Assembly (NCBI GenBank): GCA_036560445.1
Contig: DATBRG010000007.1
Coordinates: 27,277 to 91,276 of the forward strand
Origin: DATBRG01 sp036560445
Lineage (GTDB): Bacteria > Pseudomonadota > Gammaproteobacteria > Burkholderiales > Methylophilaceae
Direction: 5' to 3'
Length of the DNA stretch: 64,000 bases
This document shows, in pieces, positions 53,950 through 61,765 of this stretch. The notes below the pieces were generated by a model. That model ran no database searches. It was not told the DNA's origin and saw nothing but the letters and a program-made list of their open reading frames with translations. How positions within the stretch are numbered: the stretch's first letter is position 1; each line of letters starts with the position of its first letter. A program made the position numbers and the translations under genes.

Positions 53950-55065
53950 ATGAACACTGAATCCCAGCCCGCAGCAGTCGAACCTCACAGCCTGGCGCTG
54001 CGTATCATTGCTACCGTTGCATTGATATACGCGCTGGATTGGGCGCAGAGTTTTGTTATATCGGTACTGTTGGGAATACTGCTAGCCTATACCCTTAACC
54101 CACTGGTGGAGTGGCTGGGGAAAATCAGAATACCGCGAGCAGCAGGCTCTACCATTGTGATGACCATTGTCATATTAGGCATAGGGTTCGGTGGGTATTC
54201 CCTGCGTGGCCAGATACAGTCCATCATTACCCAGCTGCCAGAGGCTGCCAATAAGCTTTCAGCCGAATTACAGCGTTCGCAGCAAGGCCCACTGAGCAAT
54301 ATTCAAAAAATGCAGAATGCGGCCACTGTTGTGGAAAAAGCCACCAGTACGGTAACAGGCGTTGTGCCCACGCAACGTACAACGCACATCATCATAGACT
54401 CGGCCCCTTTCAAGGTCAGCAACTACCTGCTGGCAGGCTCTAAAGGTGTTCTGGCATTTATGGGGCAAGGCTTGATGGTGCTTTTCCTGGCTTATTTCCT
54501 CTTGCTCTCCGGAGACACTTTCAAGCGCAAACTGGTTCGGCTTGCCGGGCCATCGCTATCGAGGAAGAAAATCACCGTCAATATCCTTGACGACATCAAT
54601 AACTCCATCCAGAGCTACATGCTGATGCTCGTGCTTACCAATGCGCTGGTAGGCTTGGTCACTTGGGTAGCATTAAGCTGGCTGGGATTAGAGAATGCTG
54701 GGGCGTGGGCAGTTGCTGCCGGCCTGTTGCATCTCATCCCCTACTTCGGCCCACTGGTTACGGCAATTGCCACCGGCATGGCGGCTTTTCTGCAGTTCGA
54801 TTCCCTGCTTATGGCTGTGCTGATTGGCGGCGTATCTCTAGTGATTGCCACCTTTATTGGCATCTTTGTGACTACCTGGCTGACTGGCAGGATCGCGCAG
54901 ATGAATACGGCAGCTGTATTCATCTCGCTACTGTTCTGGACCTGGCTATGGGGCATATGGGGCATGCTGCTCAGCATCCCGATCATCGTCATCATTAAAG
55001 TGGTTTCGCAACACATTGAAGAACTGCACCCTGTAGCCGAGCTACTTGGCAATAAAACCGGCTAG
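53950..55065 (+). CDS. AI-2E/PerM family transporter
   Basis: A 371-residue inner-membrane protein of the AI-2E (PerM/YhhT) family with about eight helices. Typical parts are DWAQSFVISVLLGILLAYTLNPL near the start, a soluble middle region, GLLHLIPYFGPLV and a C-terminal FWTWLWGIWGMLLSIPI segment. Some members export autoinducer-2 or act as sodium-proton antiporters; the substrate here is open. The ATG at 53950 is preferred because GAGG lies five bases before it; the ATG at 53890 has no ribosome site. Confidence 0.87.
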   Translation: MNTESQPAAVEPHSLALRIIATVALIYALDWAQSFVISVLLGILLAYTLNPLVEWLGKIRIPRAAGSTIVMTIVILGIGFGGYSLRGQIQSIITQLPEAANKLSAELQRSQQGPLSNIQKMQNAATVVEKATSTVTGVVPTQRTTHIIIDSAPFKVSNYLLAGSKGVLAFMGQGLMVLFLAYFLLLSGDTFKRKLVRLAGPSLSRKKITVNILDDINNSIQSYMLMLVLTNALVGLVTWVALSWLGLENAGAWAVAAGLLHLIPYFGPLVTAIATGMAAFLQFDSLLMAVLIGGVSLVIATFIGIFVTTWLTGRIAQMNTAAVFISLLFWTWLWGIWGMLLSIPIIVIIKVVSQHIEELHPVAELLGNKTG

Positions 55066-55171
55066 TCCGTAAAAGTCGCCGCCTATGTGCGATACCGCAC
55101 AGCCAAGCTTATTAGATAGCCTTAGTATGCCTTTAGCATATTTCTGCTTTTTTTAAGCTTGGGGTTTCAAA

Positions 55172-55324
55172 ATGATTAGAAAAATTCTCACCTCACTGGT
55201 AACGGCACTATTCCTGGTCGGCATCTTTGGTTCAATTGCGGGGTGTAACACCGTGGCTGGAGCGGGCGCAGATATTGAGCACGGCGGCAAGGCTGTAAAA
55301 GACGAAGCTAACGAGCATAAATAA
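55172..55324 (+). CDS. Entericidin-type small lipoprotein
   Basis: A 50-residue lipoprotein too short for routine ORF calling. It reads MIRKILTSLVTALFLVG, then a lipobox SIAGC, then NTVAGAGADIEHGGKAV and DEANEHK. The CNTVxGAGxDIxxGGxxI-like pattern after the cysteine is typical of the entericidin A/B family. It sits in the outer membrane or periplasm; enterics use the pair as a toxin and antidote, but only one copy is seen here. A strong terminator follows. Confidence 0.85.
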   Translation: MIRKILTSLVTALFLVGIFGSIAGCNTVAGAGADIEHGGKAVKDEANEHK

Positions 55325-55391
55325 CCTGGCTGCCTGACGTGTTATGGAAAAGCGAAAGCTGATTCCATAACGACAGGCCAGCAGACCAATC

Positions 55392-55417
55392 AAGGCGCCT
55401 CCGGCGCCTTTTCTTTT
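55392..55417 (+). terminator. Terminator after the entericidin gene
   Basis: Eight-pair stem AAGGCGCC/GGCGCCTT with TCC loop followed by TTCTTTT. It separates the entericidin gene from the sulfur operon promoter. Confidence 0.88.
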
Positions 55418-55460
55418 GTCCTCTCTTTTAGTTTCACTCAACCAGCCAGAGCCCATATAT

Positions 55461-55530
55461 CGTTAATAGTTATATTTATATTAAAAATAAGTATTTTCTA
55501 TTATTTGGTCGGATTGCTAAAGTGCGCAAC
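55461..55530 (+). promoter_or_regulatory. Sulfur-operon promoter region, copy 1
   Basis: AT-rich sequence from CGTTAATAGTTATAT to GTGCGCAAC, 34 bases before the first gene. The same two end blocks with almost the same spacing occur at 63880-63950. It looks like a LysR-type (CysB/Cbl-like) operator with promoter; this reading is inferred from layout. Confidence 0.5.
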
Positions 55531-55563
55531 GTTCGCTTTACAGATTTTGAGAGAGACCAAGCC

Positions 55564-55791
55564 ATGCCAAACGCTAATGCATCACAAACCAGCACACTTC
55601 AAGCCAATAGCGAGGTCGTGCAGGAAATTCTACGTGCTATCGAGCAGCTGCGCTTTGGCTCCATAGAGATCACGGTGCACGAAGGCCGCGTGACGCAAAT
55701 TGAGCGTCGCGAGAAGGTTAGATTCAATCAACCTCCAGCCCAGGACACTCAACGCTTTACGCCTACTGCAAATGCAGCGGCAAGACTATAA
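55564..55791 (+). CDS. YezD-like DUF2292 small protein
   Basis: A 75-residue cytosolic protein with the DUF2292 core (EILRAIEQLRFGSIEITVHE then GRVTQIERREKVRF), as in Bacillus YezD. Such proteins are often encoded next to sulfate or sulfonate uptake genes, and that is the case here. The ATG at 55564 has GAGAG upstream; a GTG at 55522 would add 14 residues within the promoter-like block. It is the first gene of the forward sulfur operon. Confidence 0.8.
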   Translation: MPNANASQTSTLQANSEVVQEILRAIEQLRFGSIEITVHEGRVTQIERREKVRFNQPPAQDTQRFTPTANAAARL

Positions 55792-55809
55792 ATAATATAA
55801 ATCGATGAA

Positions 55810-55828
55810 CTGACCGGACCACCGGAAG
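55810..55828 (+). promoter_or_regulatory. Shared sulfur-leader motif, copy 1
   Basis: CTGACCGGACCACCGGAAG, able to form a CCGG/CCGG hairpin with a four-base loop, lies 27 bases before the porin ATG. The leader of the serine acetyltransferase gene contains the same 19 bases with one change (63763-63781, minus strand). Confidence 0.55.
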
Positions 55829-55854
55829 TGAATAACTTTTAATAGGGGTTCATC

Positions 55855-57483
55855 ATGCAATTCAGGATTAAAGGCATTACCGCAGCACTCGTTGCTAGCG
55901 GCGTTTTACTAGGCAGCAACCTGGCACACGCCAGCGATAGCGACGAGATTGAAAAACTGCGCGCATTGGTACAGGAGCTGGATCAGAAGATCCGCGTGCT
56001 CGACCGCAAAGGCGAGATCGCAGAGGAAGATGCTGCAGCAAAGAAAAAAGAGACCCCCGTGGTTAAAGCGAGCAAGGATGGCTTTGGCTTCGAGTCTGCC
56101 GATGGCCAGAACAGTATCAAATTCCGCGCCGTGCTACAGACAGATTACCGTTACTACGACCAGGGCGCTAACGATATCCGCGAGCGTACCGATGGCCGCG
56201 CCGGCAATATCGGTACCGACGGCTTCCACAATGCCGATGACACCTATATCTTGCGCCGTGCTCGGCCGATCATAGAAGGTACGTTGTTCGGCAAGTACGA
56301 TTACCGCTTCACCCCCGATTTCGGTAGTGGCACTGCACTGGTACAAGATGCCTATGTAGACGGGAAATTTGCACCGGGCTTTAAGGTGCGAGTTGGTAAA
56401 TTCAAACCAGACCTAGGTCTTGAGCGCCTGCAAAGTGCCGCCGATACCAAGTTTGTTGAACGCAGCTATGTCACCAACGATCTGCTGCCTAACCGCGACA
56501 TCGGTATTGCACTGCATGGCGACATACTGGATGACAAGCTGAACTATTCTATCGGCTACTACAACGGTGTGGCTGATGGCTCCAGCAGTAGTGGCGGCGT
56601 TGGCTTCCTTGGCGACAAGGATGTGGGTGGGCGTATCTTCGCTACACCATTCAAGGGCGATGATTCAGCACTTGCAGGCTTAGGCTTCGGTATTGCCGCA
56701 ACTTACGGCGATGCGCAAGGTGAGCGTAACCTCAACTTTACCGATACCACTACCGCCGACAATACCAGACAGGGTTTACCTGCGGCCTACCTGACGGATG
56801 GCCAGCAAGTGTTCTTCCGCTATGGCACTGGTACAGTAGCCGATGGCAGCCGCTTCCGCATCGCGCCACAGGCTAATTATTACTACGGTCCATTCGGCCT
56901 GATTGCCGAGTACGCGCAGGTGGAACAGGAAGTCAGTCTGGCAGGCGGCGGCTCACCAGCAGGCGGTGGTGCTGCAACCAATTCGACGATATTTACAGGC
57001 ACCAACAAGAAGCTGACCCACGATGCATGGGAAGTTGCCGCCTCCTATCTGCTAACTGGCGAAGATGCTTCGTTCAAGGGGGTAAAACCTAAGCGCGATT
57101 TCGACCTGAACAAAGGCGGTTGGGGTGCATGGGAATTGGTCGCTCGCTACAGCGAGATCAACCTTGATAGCGACACTTTCAAGAACCGAAACGGCCAGTA
57201 TGCGGTTGCCTCCAGCGGGACTACCGCAAACAGCGCCTATGCTGATTTATCGCAAAGCGCCAAAGCCGCTCAGACCTGGGCAGCTGGAGTCAATTGGTAC
57301 CTGAACCAGAACGTCAAATTCCAGCTGAACTACGAAGAAACCTCGTTTGACGGTGGTGCAATCACTGGAGCCAGTCATACATCACCAGGAGGTGCAGTCA
57401 TCAATGTCAAGGCTGATGGTTCCAACATCAAGGATCGCGAGGATGAGCGTGCAATATTCGCTCGCGTGCAACTCACCTACTAA
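55855..57483 (+). CDS. OprO/OprP-type outer-membrane porin
   Basis: A 542-residue porin of the phosphate-selective O/P family, which forms trimeric anion channels. A signal peptide (about 1-26, ending SNLAHAS) is followed by a short coiled coil (IEKLRALVQELDQKIRVLDRK). The barrel opens with GFGFESADGQNSIKFRAVLQTDYRYY and closes with an aromatic residue (VQLTY). In this operon, next to a sulfate-binding protein, sulfate or another sulfur anion is a more likely solute than phosphate; that is inference. GGGG lies before the ATG. Confidence 0.9.
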   Translation: MQFRIKGITAALVASGVLLGSNLAHASDSDEIEKLRALVQELDQKIRVLDRKGEIAEEDAAAKKKETPVVKASKDGFGFESADGQNSIKFRAVLQTDYRYYDQGANDIRERTDGRAGNIGTDGFHNADDTYILRRARPIIEGTLFGKYDYRFTPDFGSGTALVQDAYVDGKFAPGFKVRVGKFKPDLGLERLQSAADTKFVERSYVTNDLLPNRDIGIALHGDILDDKLNYSIGYYNGVADGSSSSGGVGFLGDKDVGGRIFATPFKGDDSALAGLGFGIAATYGDAQGERNLNFTDTTTADNTRQGLPAAYLTDGQQVFFRYGTGTVADGSRFRIAPQANYYYGPFGLIAEYAQVEQEVSLAGGGSPAGGGAATNSTIFTGTNKKLTHDAWEVAASYLLTGEDASFKGVKPKRDFDLNKGGWGAWELVARYSEINLDSDTFKNRNGQYAVASSGTTANSAYADLSQSAKAAQTWAAGVNWYLNQNVKFQLNYEETSFDGGAITGASHTSPGGAVINVKADGSNIKDREDERAIFARVQLTY

Positions 57484-57510
57484 GCGCCAGACCAATAAAC
57501 AAGGAACAAT

Positions 57511-58521
57511 ATGAAAAAATCTTTTCTCTCATTAACGGCGTTACTCGCGGCATTGGCTCTTGCCAGCCCGATTTTGGCGAGCGCGGCGGACGTGACACTG
57601 CTCAACGTGTCGTATGACCCGACACGCGAGCTGTATCAGGACTACAACGCCGCCTTTGCCAAATACTGGAAGGCCAAGACTGGTGATAACGTCACAGTCA
57701 AAGCTTCACATGGTGGCTCGGGCAAACAGGCCCGTGCCATCATTGACGGCCTGGATGCAGACGTAGCAACGCTGGCGCTGGCTTATGACGTGGATCAGCT
57801 TTCTGAAAAAGGCAAGCTGATCCCCAAGGATTGGCAAAAACGGTTGCCGAACAACAGCTCACCTTATACCTCGACCATCGTCTTCCTGGTGCGCAAGGGC
57901 AACCCCAAGCACATCAAGGATTGGGATGACGTGATCAAGCCAGGCGTTTCTGTCATCACGCCCAATCCCAAGACCTCTGGCGGTGCACGCTGGAACTACC
58001 TGGCAGCCTATGCTTATGCCCTCAAGAAGTATGGCAACGATGATGCCAAGGCACGCGAATTCGTCGGCAAACTCTACAAGAACGTGCCAGTACTGGATTC
58101 CGGCGCACGCGGCTCCACCACGACTTTCGTAGAACGCGGTATCGGCGATGTGCTGCTGGCTTGGGAAAACGAAGCTTTCCTGGCACAAAAGGAACTGGGG
58201 CCGGACAAGGTGGATATCGTCGTGCCATCGCTATCCATCCTGGCCGAACCACCGGTCACAGTGGTGGACAAGGTAGTAGACAAGCGCAAGACGCGCGCGG
58301 TAGCTGAAGCCTACGTGCAATACCTGTACAGCGAAGAAGGTCAGGAGATTGCGGCGAAGAACTACTATCGCCCAACTCTGGCCTCGGTTGCCCAGAAGTA
58401 TGAAAAGAACTTCCCCAAGATCAACCTGATCACCATCGACGATGTATTCGGTGGCTGGCAAAAGGCGCAGAAAACGCACTTTGCCGATGGCGGTGTGTTC
58501 GACCAGATTTACCAGAAATAA
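57511..58521 (+). CDS. sbp: Periplasmic sulfate-binding protein
   Basis: A 336-residue ABC-transporter solute receptor of the Sbp/CysP class. A signal peptide (about 1-26, ending ASAA) precedes VTLLNVSYDPTRELYQDYN, the family opening. Later family segments are KASHGGSGKQARAIIDGLDADV, NPKTSGGARWNYLAAYAYA and ARGSTTTFVERGIGDVLLAWENEAF, which line the sulfate site. It follows the porin by 27 bases. The membrane and ATPase subunits are not in the window. Confidence 0.94.
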   Translation: MKKSFLSLTALLAALALASPILASAADVTLLNVSYDPTRELYQDYNAAFAKYWKAKTGDNVTVKASHGGSGKQARAIIDGLDADVATLALAYDVDQLSEKGKLIPKDWQKRLPNNSSPYTSTIVFLVRKGNPKHIKDWDDVIKPGVSVITPNPKTSGGARWNYLAAYAYALKKYGNDDAKAREFVGKLYKNVPVLDSGARGSTTTFVERGIGDVLLAWENEAFLAQKELGPDKVDIVVPSLSILAEPPVTVVDKVVDKRKTRAVAEAYVQYLYSEEGQEIAAKNYYRPTLASVAQKYEKNFPKINLITIDDVFGGWQKAQKTHFADGGVFDQIYQK

Positions 58522-58530
58522 GGCAATGAC

Positions 58531-58554
58531 AGCAGCGGCCGAAAGGTCGCTGCT
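58531..58554 (+). other. Strong intercistronic hairpin
   Basis: Ten-pair stem AGCAGCGGCC/GGTCGCTGCT (one G-T) with a GAAA tetraloop, ten bases after the sbp stop. No T-run follows, so it more likely stabilises the upstream part of the transcript than ends it. Confidence 0.7.
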
Positions 58555-58569
58555 AATTTCAAGGAGTGC

Positions 58570-58956
58570 ATGATGGGTACAGCATTAGTGGTAGGTGGTG
58601 ATTATATTGATGGCATCAAGCAGGTTTTAATCAGCCATGGCGTCGATGAAATCAACCATTGGCCGGGCCGTAAAGTCGGCGACAGCAAAAAAGTGATCCC
58701 GCATGACACCAAGCTGATCGTGCTGATTACCGATTGGGTCAGCCACTCTTTCACCCACAAGATCAAGAAAAACGCAGCCAAGAGAGGCGTCAGGGTGATC
58801 TACACGCCCAATGGCCCTACCGCGCTCAAAAGCCGCCTTGCCAGGTTAGAGGCTGGGAGTGGCGATCAGGAGGCAGGGTGTCGTAGCGAAACATCGCTAG
58901 GCAAATTTTTCCATCTTTGGCTGGCCAAGCCGCAAAAAGCGCTGCTACCAGTCTAA
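58570..58956 (+). CDS. DUF2325 protein
   Basis: A 128-residue cytosolic protein. The DUF2325 core is at the N terminus (TALVVGGDYIDGIKQVLISH then GVDEINHWPGRKVGDSKK, and LIVLITDWVSHSFTHKIKK). The last 30 residues are a poorly conserved tail. Members often sit in sulfur, nitrogen-fixation or molybdenum gene clusters; their function is unknown. AAGGAG lies just before two adjacent ATG codons. Confidence 0.8.
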   Translation: MMGTALVVGGDYIDGIKQVLISHGVDEINHWPGRKVGDSKKVIPHDTKLIVLITDWVSHSFTHKIKKNAAKRGVRVIYTPNGPTALKSRLARLEAGSGDQEAGCRSETSLGKFFHLWLAKPQKALLPV

Positions 58957-58974
58957 ATCCAAGGAGTGATCATC

Positions 58975-59190
58975 ATGGCAATACAAGCAATCAACGTACG
59001 CAACCAGTTCCGCGGACGTATCAAGGAAATAGTTCTGGGGCCGGTAGTTTCTGAAGTGGATGTAGAGACGGCCTTGGGCCTGGTTACCTCAGTCATCACC
59101 ACACGTTCAATTAACGAACTGGGCTTACAAGTTGGCACCGAGGTATTGGCGCTGGTGAAATCGACCGAAGTCTCCATCGCCAAGGTTTGA
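58975..59190 (+). CDS. Mop/TOBE-domain oxyanion-binding protein
   Basis: A 71-residue cytosolic protein made of one TOBE (Mop) domain (MAIQAINVRNQFRGRIKEIV then VVSEVDVETALGLVTSVIT and ALVKSTEVSIAKV). Such molbindins bind molybdate, tungstate or similar oxyanions as oligomers. In a sulfate uptake operon it may bind sulfate or buffer molybdate that competes with sulfate; that is inference. AAGGAG lies nine bases before the ATG. Confidence 0.85.
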   Translation: MAIQAINVRNQFRGRIKEIVLGPVVSEVDVETALGLVTSVITTRSINELGLQVGTEVLALVKSTEVSIAKV

Positions 59191-59224
59191 CGCGCTGTGC
59201 ACCTCGTATTATTCAGGAGTCATT

Positions 59225-59896
59225 ATGAGTACTATTGAAACCACACAAATTCCACGTATCAACGACGTTGCCCCCGATTTTGAAGCCAACTCAACCCAGG
59301 GGCCCATCAGGCTATCAGAATACAAAGGCAAAAAGTGGGTTGTGCTGTTCGCCCATCCGGCCGACTTTACACCAGTTTGCACCACCGAATTCATTGCCTT
59401 TTCTGGGCTGGCAGACGAATTCGCCAAGCGTAATGTGCAATTACTTGGAGTATCGGAAGATAGCAATTTCAGCCACCTCGCCTGGTTGGACAATATCGAA
59501 AAGAACTTCGGCGTGGAAGTTCCCTTCCCAGTCATCGATGACCGTTCTGGCCAGGTCGCAGCGAAATTCGGCCTGATTCATCCGGGCGAATCGCAAACCG
59601 CAACAGTGCGCGCAGTATTTATTATTGATGACCAGAGCATCATCCGCGCTTTTGTTTATTATCCGCTGACCACGGGCCGTTCGGTAGAAGAAATCCTGCG
59701 CGTGGTAGATGCACTTCAGGTAACCGACAAACACAAGGTGGCAACCCCGGAGGGTTGGAAGCCTGGTGACAAGGTTATTGTCCCCGCCCCAGCAACCCAA
59801 CAGGCAGCACGTACACGTGCCAGCGAAGGCCATGAAACCGTGGACTGGTATTTCAGCAAAAAATCTTTACCGCTGGAAACCTCCACTAAGCACTAG
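59225..59896 (+). CDS. 1-Cys peroxiredoxin (Prx6 type)
   Basis: A 223-residue peroxide reductase. The peroxidatic cysteine is C52 in HPADFTPVCTTEF. It is the only cysteine in the whole protein, fitting the 1-Cys mechanism that needs an external reductant. The long C-terminal domain (KVATPEGWKPGDKVIVP and the end) is typical of the Prx6 class. AGGAG lies before the ATG. It is the last gene of the forward sulfur operon and may protect sulfur enzymes from peroxide. Confidence 0.93.
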   Translation: MSTIETTQIPRINDVAPDFEANSTQGPIRLSEYKGKKWVVLFAHPADFTPVCTTEFIAFSGLADEFAKRNVQLLGVSEDSNFSHLAWLDNIEKNFGVEVPFPVIDDRSGQVAAKFGLIHPGESQTATVRAVFIIDDQSIIRAFVYYPLTTGRSVEEILRVVDALQVTDKHKVATPEGWKPGDKVIVPAPATQQAARTRASEGHETVDWYFSKKSLPLETSTKH

Positions 59897-59920
59897 CGCA
59901 ATCTAAGAGTCTCCTCCCTC

Positions 59921-59959
59921 AATCCGGCAAGCCTTAACCACAGGTAGCCGGATTTTTTT
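59921..59959 (+). terminator. Terminator between the convergent sulfur operons
   Basis: Eight-pair stem AATCCGGC/GCCGGATT (59921-59928 with 59947-59954) followed by a T-run to 59959, 24 bases after the peroxiredoxin stop. Confidence 0.88.
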
Positions 59960-59974
59960 ATTCCCATTCGCCAC

Positions 59975-61765
59975 TTATAGCCCATTAGGAACCCTGCCCG
60001 AACTTAACCGTAGCAAGGCGTTATACAGCACATCGACTTCAGCATGGGTGTTATAGAAGGCTAATGATGGGCGCACTGTGGTTTCCAGCCCGAAGCGTCG
60101 CAATATAGGCTGCGCGCAATGGTGACCAGACCGCACAGCAATACCTTCGCTATTGAGCGCCGCGCCAACTTCCTCACTCTTGTAACCATCCAGTGTAAAA
60201 GAAAGTACGCTGGCTTTCTCCTTAGCGGTACCGATCAAGCGCAGGCCCGGCACTTTTTGCAAAGCAGCTGTGGCATACACCAGCAGCTCATGCTCATAGC
60301 GCGCGATATTGTCTATGCCAATACGCTCCACATACGCCAGCGCTTCACCCAGGCCCACCGCATCGGCAATATTGCCAGTACCAGCTTCAAACTTCGCGGG
60401 TGCTTCGTGATAGACGGTTTTATCAAAGGTCACGTCCTGGATCATATTGCCACCGCCCTGCCATACCGGCATGTCTTTCAGCACATCAGTTTTGCCGTAG
60501 AGGACACCGATGCCGGTCGGCCCGAAAACCTTGTGGCCGGAAAAGACGAAGAAATCCGCGTCCAGAGCCTGCATATCTACTTTCATATGCGATACCGACT
60601 GTGCGCCATCCAGCAATACTCGTGCACCCGCACGATGCGCCATTTGTATCATCTCGGCGGCTGGTGTGACCGTCCCCAAAGCATTGGACACTTGCGTCAT
60701 TGAAACCAATTTGACGCGAGCAGTCAGTAGTTTCTGGTATTCATCGAGTAACACCTGGCCACTATCATCCACCGGAGCCACTTTGAGTTTGGCACCGGTT
60801 CCTCGGCACAGCTGCTGCCAGGGCACGATGTTGGCATGGTGCTCCAGATGGGTGATAACAATCTCGTCACCATCACCCAGATATTTCTTGCCCCAGGACT
60901 TGGCCACAAGGTTGATTGCTTCGGTAGTACCTCGCACGAAAATGATATTGTCTATTGAAGACGCGTTAATGAAGCGGCGTACGGTTTCGCGCGCGTTTTC
61001 ATAGGCGTCTGTCGCGCGTGCCGCCAGCTCGTGTGCGGCACGGTGAATATTGGAGTTTTCGTGCTCGTAAAAATACGAGATGCGGTCAATCACTGCCTGC
61101 GGCTTTTGCGTGGTGGCGGCATTATCGAACCAGATCAGCGGGCGGCCATTCACCAGCTCGCGCAGGATAGGAAAATCCTTGCGTACCAGATTGGCGTCAA
61201 ACGCAGGATGTGCTGAGGGTGCCAGTGCACTGTGAGGAACATTGAGCGGCGGATCTTGCAAAAAATAGTAGCCGCTAGGTTGTCCAGTGGTCGCAGATCT
61301 AACACCCGCGCCTGCCAACAAACTAGTGAGCTCGGCTTGCTGCGGGATCTCGATGCCACCCAGCAATGGGCCGATTTCCAGTTGATTCTCAAGGCCAGGT
61401 GCATACTGCAAATGGGAAGCACTGATATCGGCAATATGTGGTACTGCACCCAGCCTCCCCACATCAGACGCGGTGGATTGGTTTCCCTTGGCTACCGGTT
61501 CCCGCGCATCCGATAAAGAAGCGGTGGAGGGAATTTCAGGTTGCGCTGTAGCAAGCTGCGCAATGCCAAAAGCACCTGCCGGGAAACCCTCTGCATACAG
61601 CTCATTGGCAATCCGCGACAGCTCTGCCACGTCAAGATTCCCACTATGGCTGGCCTCTCGGCCTATGGCCAACCCAGCCTCCATGCGCGGATGCTCGCCC
61701 GGCAGCGAGGCCAGTATGGCTTCCGGTTCAAAAGAAGCTAAGTCAGGAAAATTACTTGTAGTCAT
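59975..61765 (-). CDS. Encapsulin-cargo cysteine desulfurase (SufS-like)
   Basis: A 596-residue PLP enzyme turning cysteine into alanine plus protein-bound persulfide. The catalytic part (about 190-590) is SufS-like: H308-H310 region LEHHANIVPW, PLP lysine K412 in SGHKVFGPTG and catalytic C550 in RSGHHCAQP. The first 185 residues are an added, alanine- and proline-rich, probably disordered region with short conserved-looking patches (LPGEHPRMEAGL, LSRIANELYAEGF, GYYFLQDPP). This layout is known from cargo enzymes of family 2A encapsulins. Its start lies inside the shell gene (14-base overlap). Confidence 0.93.
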   Translation of the reverse strand: MTTSNFPDLASFEPEAILASLPGEHPRMEAGLAIGREASHSGNLDVAELSRIANELYAEGFPAGAFGIAQLATAQPEIPSTASLSDAREPVAKGNQSTASDVGRLGAVPHIADISASHLQYAPGLENQLEIGPLLGGIEIPQQAELTSLLAGAGVRSATTGQPSGYYFLQDPPLNVPHSALAPSAHPAFDANLVRKDFPILRELVNGRPLIWFDNAATTQKPQAVIDRISYFYEHENSNIHRAAHELAARATDAYENARETVRRFINASSIDNIIFVRGTTEAINLVAKSWGKKYLGDGDEIVITHLEHHANIVPWQQLCRGTGAKLKVAPVDDSGQVLLDEYQKLLTARVKLVSMTQVSNALGTVTPAAEMIQMAHRAGARVLLDGAQSVSHMKVDMQALDADFFVFSGHKVFGPTGIGVLYGKTDVLKDMPVWQGGGNMIQDVTFDKTVYHEAPAKFEAGTGNIADAVGLGEALAYVERIGIDNIARYEHELLVYATAALQKVPGLRLIGTAKEKASVLSFTLDGYKSEEVGAALNSEGIAVRSGHHCAQPILRRFGLETTVRPSLAFYNTHAEVDVLYNALLRLSSGRVPNGL

